This document shows positions 26,032-34,224 of a DNA stretch of 64,000 bases, piece by piece. The notes under the pieces are model-generated. The model did no database searches. It was not told where the DNA came from and saw only the letters and a program-made list of their open reading frames with translations. Both the position numbers and the translations under genes were made by a program. This DNA comes from Vreelandella zhuhanensis (GTDB taxonomy: Bacteria > Pseudomonadota > Gammaproteobacteria > Pseudomonadales > Halomonadaceae), in the NCBI RefSeq assembly GCF_009793355.1, contig NZ_WTKP01000002.1, positions 1 to 64,000 on the forward strand. The letters run 5' to 3'. Numbering within the stretch: the first letter of the stretch is position 1; every line of letters begins with the position of its first letter.

Positions 26032-27663
26032 TTACTGACTGCGCGCTTCTTCACGCAACACGAATTTCTGAATCTTGCCGGTGGAGGTCTTGGGCAAGTC
26101 GGTGAAAATGACGTTTTTCGGCACCTTGAAGCGCGCCAGACGCTCGCGGCAATGCTCGATGATATCGTCCTCGGTGACCTCGCCATATCCCACCTTGAGC
26201 TTGACGAAGGCACAAGGCGTCTCGCCCCATTTTTCATCCGGCTTGGCCACCACAGCGGCTTCTTCCACCGCCGGGTGATCATAGATGGCGTTTTCCACTT
26301 CGATGGTGGAGATATTCTCCCCACCGGAAATGATGATGTCCTTGGAGCGGTCCTTGATCTCGATGTAGCCGTCGGCGTGCCAGACGGCCAAGTCGCCGGT
26401 GTGATACCAGCCGCCTTCCAGTGCCTGCTCGGTGGCGGCGGGATTTTTCAGGTAACCCTTCATCACGTTGTTGCCGCGCATCAGGATTTCGCCGATGGTC
26501 TCGCCGTCCTTGGGCACCGGCTCCAGCGTATTGGGGTCGGCGACGCACAACGCTTCGAGCATGTGGTAGCGCACGCCCTGGCGGGCCTTGATCCTGGCAC
26601 GCTCTTCCAGCGGCAATTCATTCCAGGCCTCGCGCCAGGCACAGACGGTCACCGGCCCGTACACTTCGGTCAAGCCGTAGACATGGGTGACTTCGATGCC
26701 GAGCTTTTCCACCCCGGCAATCACCGAGGCGGGCGGTGCGGCACCGGCCGTGGTGACTTTTACCGGATGGTCGAATTCATGTTTGTCTTCCGCCGGCAGA
26801 TTGACCATGCCGTTGAGAATGATCGGGGCGCCGCTGAAATGGGTGACGTTTTCCGACGCGATCAGTTGCATGATCTTTTTCGGATCGACCTTGCGCAAGC
26901 AAATGCTGGTCCCGGCATTGGCGGCAATCGTCCAGGGGAAACACCAGCCGTTGCAGTGGAACATCGGCAACGTCCAGAGGTAGTTCGGATGGTGAGGCAT
27001 GGCCCATTCCATGATATTGCTCACCGCGTTGAGATAAGCGCCGCGGTGGTGATACACCACGCCTTTAGGCTTGCCGGTGGTGCCGGAGGTATAGTTGAGC
27101 GAGATGGCGCTCCACTCGTCTTTCGGCAACTGATAGGCGTAGTCCGGGTCGCCCTCCTCAAGCAGCGCTTCGTATTCGATTTCACCGATGCCCTGGATTT
27201 CACCCAGAAATTCCACATCCGCGACATCGATCAGTAGCGGTTTGTGCGTAAGCTTTGACACCGCTTCCTTGATGGTATCGGCGAATTCCGGGTCGACCAG
27301 AACCGCCTTGGCCTCGCCATGCGCCAGCATGTAGCTGATCGCATCGGCATCCAGGCGGATATTCAAGGTATTAAGCACGCAACCGGCCAGCGGCACCCCG
27401 AAATGCGCTTCAAACATGGCAGGGATATTGGGCAGCATCACCGCCACGGTCTGGCCCGGCTGGATGCCGCGCTTTTCCAGTGCCGACGCCAGACGGCGGC
27501 AGCGCTCCCAGGTGGTGGCCCAGTCGCGGCGAATACTGCCGTGTACCACCGCCGGGTAATCCGGATAAATAGACGCCGTGCGCTCGATAAAGGTCAGCGG
27601 TGAAAGCGCCACGAAATTGGCCGTCGTCTTGGGCAGGCCTTGCTCGAAGATGTTCTGGGACAT
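26032..27663 (-). CDS. Acyl-CoA synthetase (AMP-forming), DmdB-like
   Basis: A 543-residue adenylate-forming ligase. The P-loop-like motif is LNYTSGTTGKPKGVVYHHRG, followed by VYGLTEVYGPVTVCAW, the adenylate Asp in WYHTGDLAVWHADGYIEIKD, SGGENISTIEVEN and the C-terminal catalytic Lys in PKTSTGKIQKFVLR. The length, LSPLTFIERTASIYP start and LEALCVADPNTLEPVP stretch resemble medium-chain and methylmercaptopropionate CoA ligases (DmdB, FadK-like), not long-chain FadD. The chosen ATG at 27663 removes a 62-codon antisense-like leader. It directly follows the DmdC-like dehydrogenase. Confidence 0.85.
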   Translation of the reverse strand: MSQNIFEQGLPKTTANFVALSPLTFIERTASIYPDYPAVVHGSIRRDWATTWERCRRLASALEKRGIQPGQTVAVMLPNIPAMFEAHFGVPLAGCVLNTLNIRLDADAISYMLAHGEAKAVLVDPEFADTIKEAVSKLTHKPLLIDVADVEFLGEIQGIGEIEYEALLEEGDPDYAYQLPKDEWSAISLNYTSGTTGKPKGVVYHHRGAYLNAVSNIMEWAMPHHPNYLWTLPMFHCNGWCFPWTIAANAGTSICLRKVDPKKIMQLIASENVTHFSGAPIILNGMVNLPAEDKHEFDHPVKVTTAGAAPPASVIAGVEKLGIEVTHVYGLTEVYGPVTVCAWREAWNELPLEERARIKARQGVRYHMLEALCVADPNTLEPVPKDGETIGEILMRGNNVMKGYLKNPAATEQALEGGWYHTGDLAVWHADGYIEIKDRSKDIIISGGENISTIEVENAIYDHPAVEEAAVVAKPDEKWGETPCAFVKLKVGYGEVTEDDIIEHCRERLARFKVPKNVIFTDLPKTSTGKIQKFVLREEARSQ

Positions 27664-27767
27664 GAGGGCTAAGCTCCAGGTGTGAAGTGTTATGTCTGAC
27701 GGTGCGGATAAGTCGGAAGATAGTGATCCGCCGATGACCGAAAAAGCCACCGGCGACATGAAATCCG

Positions 27768-29570
27768 TCAGACACTTACATCGAAGGCGCTCAGGCTCTG
27801 CATGCCCGCCTCGATCACCGCCCGCTGAGCACGGCCCACCGGCAACCACTGTTTGATAGCGTAGTCGGCGCTGAGCGTCTTGCTGCGATAGAAAGGATCA
27901 TTGCTGCCGTTGTCCAACGCGGCCTGGGCCTTGAGTGCGGACTGACCCATCTGCCAGGCACACAGCACATGGCCGGCCAGGTTGAGAAACGGCGTTGCAT
28001 ACGCCTGGACGGCATCGGGGCCGTTATCCGGGTCTTTGCCTTGACCCAGCACGATGGCCATGGCGGCGCGCAGGTCATCGGCGCCCGCCGCCAAGCTCTG
28101 ACCCAGGCCGGAAAGTGCTGCATTTTCGTCCAGCTCCCGGGCCGTGGTTTCCACGTCATCCAGCAGTCCCGAAAGCGCCGCGCCATCGTCACGTTGCAGC
28201 TTGCGCCCGGCCAGATCGAGTGCCTGAATACCGTTGGTGCCTTCGTAAATGGGCGCGATACGCGCATCGCGCAGCAGCTGAGCGGCTCCGGTTTCTTCCA
28301 CGTAACCCATACCGCCATGCACCTGAATGCCCAGAGAGGCGATTTCCACAGCTTGATCGGTGGAGAAGCTCTTGACCACCGGGATCAGTACATCGGCTCG
28401 CGCCTGAGCGGTCTGGCGCTCGCCTTCATCGGCGCTGCGACGCGCGGTATCCAGCTCGGCGGCGCAGTACAGTGCCAGGGCACGCAGGGCGTCGGTGCGC
28501 GAGCGCATGGAAAGCAACATGCGGCGTACATCCAGGTGATCGCTGATGGTGCAGTCCTTGCCACCTCGGGATTTGGGCGTCTTGCCTTGCACGCGATCCT
28601 GGGCGTAGGCGAAGGCATGCTGGCAGGCGCGTTCGGCCACACCGATACCTTGAATGCCTACCTTATGACGCGCTTCGTTCATCATGGTGAACATATGGTT
28701 GAGCCCGCGACCTTCCTGCCCTACCAGATAGCCAATGGCGCCGTCTTTCTCGCCGAAACTCAGCGTGCAGGTGGGCGAGCCGTGAATGCCCAATTTATGC
28801 TCGATGGAGGCGCACACCACGTCGTTGCGCTCGCCCAGGGAGCCATCCGCGTTGACCAGAAACTTGGGAACCAGAAACAGCGAAATGCCCTTGTTGCCCT
28901 GCGGCGCATCGGGCTTGCGTGCCAGTACCAGATGGATGATGTTTTCGGCGCAGTCGTGCTCACCCCAGGTAATGTAGATTTTCTGACCGAAAACGCGATA
29001 GTGATCGCCTTCGGCCTCTTCACAAGGGATGGCGCGGGTACGCACCTGGGAAAGATCCGACCCCGCCTGGGATTCGGTGAGATTCATGGTGCCGGTCCAG
29101 GCACCTTCCACCAACTTGGATAGGTAAACGGACTTGAGTTCGTCGCTACCATGATGGGAAAGCGCCTCGATGGCACCCGCGGTGAGCATCGGGCACAGGC
29201 CGAGGGCCATGTTGGCGCCGTGAAGCATTTCTTGAACCGAACTTGCCACGACTTCTGGCAGGCCCTGCCCGCCCAGTTCCTCGGAGACCCCGATGCCGTT
29301 CCAGCCGCCTTCCGCGTACGCTTGATAAGCGTCCTTGAAACCCTTCGGCGTCATGACATCGCCGTTTTCCTGACGCTGACAGCCCTGATGGTCACCGCTG
29401 GCATTGAGCGGTCCCCAGACATCCCCGGCAAGCTTGGCAGCTTCCTCAAGTACCGCCTCGACCAAATCAGGGCTGGTTTCTTCGAAGCCCGGCAACGCCA
29501 GTGAGCGATGCTCGAGCAGCTCTTCGAGCACAAAGCGCAGGTCACGCACTGGCGCGGCATAATAATTCAT
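27768..29570 (-). CDS. Acyl-CoA dehydrogenase, DmdC-like long form
   Basis: A 600-residue flavoprotein, longer than ordinary 380-residue acyl-CoA dehydrogenases and of the length of methylmercaptopropionyl-CoA dehydrogenase DmdC. The FAD and substrate stretches include GTMNLTESQAGSDLSQVRT, IYITWGEHD, NEARHKVGIQGIGVAERA, DHLDVRRMLLSMRSRTDALR, VHGGMGYVEETG and the catalytic Glu region RDARIAPIYEGTNGIQALDL. A C-terminal four-helix extension (about 480-590) is characteristic. The ATG at 29570 follows GAGG. It opens a run dehydrogenase, ligase, hydroxyacyl-CoA dehydrogenase, hydratase. Confidence 0.87.
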   Translation of the reverse strand: MNYYAAPVRDLRFVLEELLEHRSLALPGFEETSPDLVEAVLEEAAKLAGDVWGPLNASGDHQGCQRQENGDVMTPKGFKDAYQAYAEGGWNGIGVSEELGGQGLPEVVASSVQEMLHGANMALGLCPMLTAGAIEALSHHGSDELKSVYLSKLVEGAWTGTMNLTESQAGSDLSQVRTRAIPCEEAEGDHYRVFGQKIYITWGEHDCAENIIHLVLARKPDAPQGNKGISLFLVPKFLVNADGSLGERNDVVCASIEHKLGIHGSPTCTLSFGEKDGAIGYLVGQEGRGLNHMFTMMNEARHKVGIQGIGVAERACQHAFAYAQDRVQGKTPKSRGGKDCTISDHLDVRRMLLSMRSRTDALRALALYCAAELDTARRSADEGERQTAQARADVLIPVVKSFSTDQAVEIASLGIQVHGGMGYVEETGAAQLLRDARIAPIYEGTNGIQALDLAGRKLQRDDGAALSGLLDDVETTARELDENAALSGLGQSLAAGADDLRAAMAIVLGQGKDPDNGPDAVQAYATPFLNLAGHVLCAWQMGQSALKAQAALDNGSNDPFYRSKTLSADYAIKQWLPVGRAQRAVIEAGMQSLSAFDVSV

Positions 29571-29647
29571 GAAAAGACCTCGGATGGTGAAATTAGTGAT
29601 TCTTCTACCCGGGATAGTAGATTCACTACTTTTCACACACCATTAGC

Positions 29648-31075
29648 CTAACGTCTTGGTTGCACCTCAGGACCCGTTTCAGAACCCGTGTTCGTGTTGG
29701 CGTCAGTTTCATTCTCGTCAGTTTCGTTCACGTCAAAGTACTGAACGTGTTCCTCATCGCGTGTCGGAGGGCCGGCCAAGGGTTCGGCCACTTCCACGTC
29801 CGCCACCGCATGGGAAAGATCTTCCATATGCTCGTGCTCCGTGGCGCCCTTGATCAGTTCCTCGGTCACCACCAGTTCCGCCCCGGCGGCGGACATCGGT
29901 GTGGTCGCGGTAAAGGGCGCCACGGGTATCGGGGCCGGACGTACACTGCGCCGCCAACTGAAGAAGGCAAGAAAGATAGCGCTCAAGCCCCCCAAGGCCC
30001 AGAACAAGCCAGCATCGCCCAAGGCAGTCATCAAGGGAGAAATCATCAAGGGGCTTATCGTGGAACCCAGGGCGTTGATCAACAGCAAGCCTTGGCTCAT
30101 GCGCACCAGCGCCCCCGCCGGCGCCCGGTCGGCGGCGTGGCTGACCGCCACCGGATAAAGCGCAAATACCCCGCCGCCCAGCAAGAACAGCAAGCCTATC
30201 AACAAGGGCGTATTCATTGGCAGAACCAGCATGGCGACGGAAATCAGCACGCAAAAGATACTGATACCAATCAGTACCATCTGGCGATCATGACGATCCG
30301 ACCAACGCCCGATGGGGTATTGCAATAGCATGGCGCCGAGAATCACCACCGCCATCATTTGCCCCACCTGGCTCACTCCCAGGCCGATACGCTGCAAGTA
30401 AAGCGGCAGCAATGAATAGGCTGCCGCCACCAGCATGCCCGAGCCGAAACTGCCCACCACACCGGTGGGGGTGAGCGTAATCAGGCGATGCGGAGGCAGC
30501 GGCTCGGCATGTTCGATCAACGGCGATACACGCGGAATCATCGCCATCGGCAATACCGAAAGCGAGGCCAGCAAGCCGATCACCATGAACGGTGCCGTGA
30601 CACCCATGGCATCGGTCACGCCCAGCAGCAGCTGGCCGAGCACACCGGCGGCGTAAAGCGAGATCATATACAGCGCCAGCAGGCGACCGCGCACCTTCTG
30701 CTCTCCCGCGGTCAGAAGCCAGCTTTCGATGACCAGATAGACACCCACCGTGGCCCAGCCACCGATCAGGCGCAACACGAACCAGGCCCAGGGCTCGAAA
30801 AACAGGCCTTGAAGCAAGACGGTGACCGCCACCAGCGAGGCGAAGCTGCCATAGGCACGAATGTGACCGATACGCAGCAGCAGACGGTCGTTGACCATGG
30901 CCCCCAGCGCAAGACCGATAAAATAGGCCGAGGAGACCACACCGATCATCGTCGCTGACTCTCCCGCCGCGTCCATCCGCAACGTGATCAGGGTGGCCAG
31001 AAAGCCATTGCCGATACCCAGAATGAACAGCCCCAACAGGGGCGCCAGGGCCATGGCCAGTAGTTGCCGCGACAT
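29648..31075 (-). CDS. MFS transporter (YcaD-like)
   Basis: A 475-residue carrier with twelve hydrophobic segments up to about residue 385. MFS loop motifs are visible at GALVNDRLLLRIGHIRAYG and YPIGRWSDRHDRQMVLIG. It belongs to the YcaD-like branch of unknown substrate. A hydrophilic C-terminal tail of about 90 residues, rich in Glu, Asn and Thr, is unusual and is partly built on a 15-bp DNA repeat (29702-29731) coding for NETDENETD. The ATG at 31075 has GAGG 7 nt upstream. It precedes the acyl-CoA operon on the same strand with a 77-bp gap; whether they share a transcript is unclear. Confidence 0.85.
   Translation of the reverse strand: MSRQLLAMALAPLLGLFILGIGNGFLATLITLRMDAAGESATMIGVVSSAYFIGLALGAMVNDRLLLRIGHIRAYGSFASLVAVTVLLQGLFFEPWAWFVLRLIGGWATVGVYLVIESWLLTAGEQKVRGRLLALYMISLYAAGVLGQLLLGVTDAMGVTAPFMVIGLLASLSVLPMAMIPRVSPLIEHAEPLPPHRLITLTPTGVVGSFGSGMLVAAAYSLLPLYLQRIGLGVSQVGQMMAVVILGAMLLQYPIGRWSDRHDRQMVLIGISIFCVLISVAMLVLPMNTPLLIGLLFLLGGGVFALYPVAVSHAADRAPAGALVRMSQGLLLINALGSTISPLMISPLMTALGDAGLFWALGGLSAIFLAFFSWRRSVRPAPIPVAPFTATTPMSAAGAELVVTEELIKGATEHEHMEDLSHAVADVEVAEPLAGPPTRDEEHVQYFDVNETDENETDANTNTGSETGPEVQPRR
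29702..29746 (-). repeat. 15-bp tandem repeats in the MFS C-terminal tail
   Basis: GTCAGTTTCATTCTC and GTCAGTTTCGTTCAC (plus strand), followed by a partial third copy GTCAAAGTACTGAAC. They code on the minus strand for the NETDENETD tail. Confidence 0.85.
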
Positions 31076-31198
31076 GAATAACCTCACCATCTTGAAACGG
31101 AATGTACCCACTCATCACCGGACATGGTGTGTCGCGAGCTGTGTTGCGGCGCGCAATTATTGCTTCAACGCCTATAAAGTCAATGATTTTTCCGGCGG

Positions 31199-31870
31199 TT
31201 ATCCAGTGTTGGCATAATTAACGGTTTTGCATGCTGAAAGCTTTTGCATGATCACCACATCCGCATGCGGAAAGACCGCTACCAAGCCGTGCTGTTGCGC
31301 CCACCAGCGAAAGGTCTCTTCACTGAAAAAACACACATGCGTGGGGTCGAGAATGTAATGCCAACGGGCAAAGGCCTCCGGTCCCTGGACGCGCTTGGTC
31401 ATTATTGCCAAAAAGCCACCTGGCTTGATCAAGGCTAGCAGCCGTGCAAGCTCGTCGCCTGGAGCGAACAGGTGTTCGACGACTTCGGTGGCGGTGATGA
31501 AATCGTAGTCACGCTCGAACACGCTTGTATTCGGCGCGTAGAAGGGGTCATAAAGCGTCATCGGATGGCCGACTTCCTCGAACATCACCGAGAGCGTTGG
31601 CCCCGGGCCTGCGCCAAAATCCAGCCCACAAGCGCCCGGTGCCAGGCGCTTTTGCAACGGATCGAACAAGCGGCCTAGAAAGCGTCGATAGCCCGGATCA
31701 TCCGGAGAATTTTCGTGCTGATCGTAGACGGCTTTTTCCTGAGCGGGGTCAAGGCGCTGGGAAGGGGGAACAAATACCAACTCACACGTGGCACACTGGT
31801 GGTAATCGCGGCGTTTATCATGGTGATAAGCCACCGGATTGTCATTGGCACATAGCGGACAGGACAACAT
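31199..31870 (-). CDS. Class I SAM-dependent methyltransferase with an N-terminal zinc ribbon
   Basis: A 223-residue protein. The N-terminus has a four-Cys ribbon (CPLC and CATC, residues 4-29), and a SAM-binding fold follows: GLDFGAGPGPTLSVMFEE (about 82-98), LYDPFYAP and DFITATEVVEHLFAP. ALIKPGGFLAIMTKRV matches post-motif strands. The family (methyltransferase type 11/12, sometimes called 'putative SAM methyltransferase with Zn finger') has no clear substrate. Start is ATG at 31870, 45 bp from the divergent VOC gene. The C-terminus, KTVNYANTG, is close to a lower-GC stretch. Confidence 0.75.
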   Translation of the reverse strand: MLSCPLCANDNPVAYHHDKRRDYHQCATCELVFVPPSQRLDPAQEKAVYDQHENSPDDPGYRRFLGRLFDPLQKRLAPGACGLDFGAGPGPTLSVMFEEVGHPMTLYDPFYAPNTSVFERDYDFITATEVVEHLFAPGDELARLLALIKPGGFLAIMTKRVQGPEAFARWHYILDPTHVCFFSEETFRWWAQQHGLVAVFPHADVVIMQKLSACKTVNYANTG

Positions 31871-31915
31871 CGTCGTATTCTCTTTGGCTCACGATTATCT
31901 GTTAAGGAAGTAGGA

Positions 31916-32296
31916 ATGCTCTCAGGTCTGGATCATCTTGTCGTTACTGTTACCGACATGGGACGCGCGGTGGACTTCTATTCCCGCGTATTGGGACTGG
32001 AAGTGCGCTATCGCGATACCCAGCGGGTCGACCTCTTGCTCGGCGATACCGCCCTGCGCTTGCACCAGACGGATACCGACATTGCTCCGATATCCGCCAC
32101 CCCGACCCCCGGCAGTCTTGATCTATGCCTGCGCTGCCAGCTGCCTCTGGAAGAGTTTCAACAACACCTGGAAGCATTGAATATCGAGATTGAGCTCGGT
32201 CCGGTAGCCCGCCAAGGCGCGACAGGCCCGATCGAATCGATCTATCTGCGCGACCCGGACGGCAATCTCCTGGAAATCTGCCGCCCTGCACGTTGA
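31916..32296 (+). CDS. VOC (glyoxalase/fosfomycin-resistance fold) family protein
   Basis: A 126-residue VOC protein. It shows the typical opening LDHLVVTVTDMGRAVDFYSRVLGLEV (metal His7), the strand TALRLHQ, and the C-terminal metal site IYLRDPDGNLLEICRP with its Glu. These families include glyoxalase I, dioxygenases and thiol transferases; the sequence alone does not choose between them. The ribosome site AAGGAAG is 6-7 nt before the ATG. It is divergent from the methyltransferase and followed by a repeat-bearing gap. Confidence 0.8.
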   Translation: MLSGLDHLVVTVTDMGRAVDFYSRVLGLEVRYRDTQRVDLLLGDTALRLHQTDTDIAPISATPTPGSLDLCLRCQLPLEEFQQHLEALNIEIELGPVARQGATGPIESIYLRDPDGNLLEICRPAR

Positions 32297-32330
32297 TGCC
32301 AAGCCAGGCCACTCGCGTTATCATGGCCGC

Positions 32331-32400
32331 TCTTTCAACAATTTTTTCAGCAGCACTTTTTCAACAACTCTTTTTCAACAACTGTTTCAGCCGCTACTCT
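32331..32400. repeat. Short tandem repeat array (TTTTTCAACAACT unit, about 14 bp)
   Basis: Two nearly perfect 14-bp units (TTTTTCAACAACTC then TTTTTCAACAACTG) are flanked on the left by TCTTTCAACAA and TTTTTTCAGCAGCAC and on the right by TTTCAGCCGCTACTC. The array lies between a VOC gene and a membrane protein gene, where the leader of the latter would be. Confidence 0.75.
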
Positions 32401-32475
32401 CAGTCATTTTATCAGCCATTCTTTGCCACCGGGCTCGATTGCAGCGGCTCAACTCGTCTGTGACCAGGATTGTGT

Positions 32476-32874
32476 ATGAATGACGATGCAACGCCGGACA
32501 ACCTCGGCAATACCAATGATCATGCTATTGCCGAGCAGCGGCGTTCCCCCGACACCACCATTGCGATCGTGGGCTACGCCCTGCAGCTTGCCGGCATTGC
32601 CACCGGCGGGCTGACATCACTTCTCGGTGTGGTGATTGCCTATGTTTACCGCGGCGGCGGGCCCAGCTGGCTCGATGACCACTACCGTTACCAGATTCGA
32701 ACGTTCTGGCTGTCGTTGCTCTATTTCTCGGTTTCTGCCTTATTGACCTTGATACTGATTGGCTTCGTCACCTGGTTGATTGCCGTGGTATGGCTGGTGA
32801 TACGTTGTGTCAAGGGAATCAAGGGGCTGCAACGACAGCAAGCACCCGCTAATGTGACCACCTGGTGGCTGTAG
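32476..32874 (+). CDS. Small membrane protein of the DUF4870-like type (paralogue 1)
   Basis: A 132-residue protein with a hydrophilic N-terminus (30 residues) and two to three membrane helices at about 30-55, 72-95 and 96-112. The conserved loop WLDDHYRYQIRTFWLSLLY identifies it with DUF4870-like proteins. A second copy occurs 980 bp downstream (33855-34205) with WLQTHYRYQIRTFWIGMLY, so a duplication flanks the acyltransferase. ATG at 32476 follows AGGA by six bases. Function is unknown; the position suggests an envelope-lipid partner role, an inference only. Confidence 0.75.
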   Translation: MNDDATPDNLGNTNDHAIAEQRRSPDTTIAIVGYALQLAGIATGGLTSLLGVVIAYVYRGGGPSWLDDHYRYQIRTFWLSLLYFSVSALLTLILIGFVTWLIAVVWLVIRCVKGIKGLQRQQAPANVTTWWL

Positions 32875-32879
32875 CGCCT

Positions 32880-33830
32880 ATGGCAGACCATGACCCGACG
32901 CCTGAAACGACTGCTGCCGTGCCGCTTTTTACGCGGGCGGGGGCCATTGCCTGGCTATGGCACCGGTTATCCGGCTGGCCGCTTCGACGCATCTGGCGCC
33001 TGGCCAAGATTCTCGGTCCCCTGGCTTATCGTTTCAGCAAACGTGAACGCAATATCACCCAGCGCAACCTGAGGGTGGTCTATCCCCAACTGGATAAAAG
33101 CGCCTGTCGCCGATTGGCATGCCAAAGCCTGGTACATTCCGCCGCGACCATGCTTGAGCTGGGCCATGCCTGGATGGCCGACCCCGCACGGGTGGAAGCC
33201 AGTATTATCGCGGTTCACGGAAGCGACAAGCTCGATCGAGCGCGTGCCGAGGGGCGCGGGGTGATTGTGCTGGCGCCGCATTTCGGCAATTGGGAGGTGC
33301 TCAATTTCTGGCTTTCCAGTCACTTCCCGTTTACCGCCATGTACGAACCGCCCAAGATTCATCAGCTTGATCCGGTCATTCGTCATGGCCGGGAGCGCAT
33401 GGGGGCAAAGTTGGTACCCACCAACCCGCGTGGCGTAGCCGCCTTGCTCAAGGCGCTCAAACGCTGCGAAGCGATCGGCATTCTACCCGACCAGGAGCCC
33501 GACTGGGGCAGTGGCGTGTTCGCTCCCTTTTTCGGCCGCGATGCCTATACCGCCACCCTGCTACCCAAACTGGTGGCGCGCACCCAGGCGCGTGTCGTCG
33601 TGGGGGTGGCCAAGCGTGTGCCGGGGCAGGGCTTCGAGATTCACTTCATCGATGCCGATTCAGGTGTCTACGCCGAAGATGAGCTGGAATCCGCCACCGG
33701 CGTCAACGCCAGCGTGGAAGCCGCCATTGCCTTGGATGCCGCTCAGTATCAGTGGGAATACAAACGCTACCGTAAAGTGGCCGAAGAACAGCAAGGCCAT
33801 CCTGATTACCGTTCTTTCCGGCTCTACTGA
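32880..33830 (+). CDS. LpxL/HtrB-family lysophospholipid acyltransferase
   Basis: A 316-residue inner-membrane-associated acyltransferase of the lipid A late-acyltransferase family. The catalytic His and acid sit in VIVLAPHFGNWEVLNF (about residue 136-142). Typical companions are MYEPPKIHQLD, the RERMGAKLVP stretch, LPDQEPDWGSGVFAPFFG and the C-terminal QYQWEYKRYRKV. Acyl donor and acceptor cannot be stated; LpxL-like enzymes acylate Kdo-lipid A, while some close relatives act on other lipids. The ATG at 32880 lies 5 bp after the preceding stop; a GTG at 32865 is possible. It is enclosed by two paralogous membrane proteins. Confidence 0.87.
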   Translation: MADHDPTPETTAAVPLFTRAGAIAWLWHRLSGWPLRRIWRLAKILGPLAYRFSKRERNITQRNLRVVYPQLDKSACRRLACQSLVHSAATMLELGHAWMADPARVEASIIAVHGSDKLDRARAEGRGVIVLAPHFGNWEVLNFWLSSHFPFTAMYEPPKIHQLDPVIRHGRERMGAKLVPTNPRGVAALLKALKRCEAIGILPDQEPDWGSGVFAPFFGRDAYTATLLPKLVARTQARVVVGVAKRVPGQGFEIHFIDADSGVYAEDELESATGVNASVEAAIALDAAQYQWEYKRYRKVAEEQQGHPDYRSFRLY

Positions 33831-33854
33831 GCCGGTATCACCAACGAGAGAACC

Positions 33855-34205
33855 ATGTCTCAAACGTACATTTCCCGCGATGAAACCCGCACACCACAGA
33901 TTATCTATGGGCTTTACCTGGCCGGCATTTTCACCGCCAACCTCACTCTGTTCATCGGCGTGATCATTGCCTACGTCTATCGCAAGGATGCCGCCCCCTG
34001 GTTGCAGACGCACTATCGCTACCAGATCCGCACCTTCTGGATCGGCATGCTGTACTCCAGCATCGCCTTCGTGCTGAGTATCATCTATATAGGCGTGCTG
34101 CTTTGGCCGTTACTCGCCATCTGGCTAGCGGTACGTTGCATACTCGGCTGGCTGGCCATCCGCAAACAGCAACCGCCCGCCCGCCCGGATAGCTGGCTCT
34201 GGTAA
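33855..34205 (+). CDS. Small membrane protein of the DUF4870-like type (paralogue 2)
   Basis: A 116-residue relative of the protein at 32476. It keeps GVIIAYVYRKDAAPWLQTHY and RYQIRTFW, and ends in a similar Trp-rich tail (DSWLW versus TTWWL). Three membrane helices are predicted by hydrophobicity at about 16-40, 58-80 and 82-100. GAGAGAA lies before the ATG, 24 bp after the acyltransferase stop, so the three genes are probably one transcript. The duplication is older than trivial, since identity is concentrated in the loop and nearby helix. Confidence 0.75.
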   Translation: MSQTYISRDETRTPQIIYGLYLAGIFTANLTLFIGVIIAYVYRKDAAPWLQTHYRYQIRTFWIGMLYSSIAFVLSIIYIGVLLWPLLAIWLAVRCILGWLAIRKQQPPARPDSWLW

Positions 34206-34224
34206 CAGGCACCTGACGATTCCT

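Noticed and set aside
25957..27237. A 426-codon plus-strand frame opposite the acyl-CoA ligase
   Set aside because: The ligase motifs on the minus strand are complete; the opposite frame is His/Gly/Asp-rich shadow without homology.
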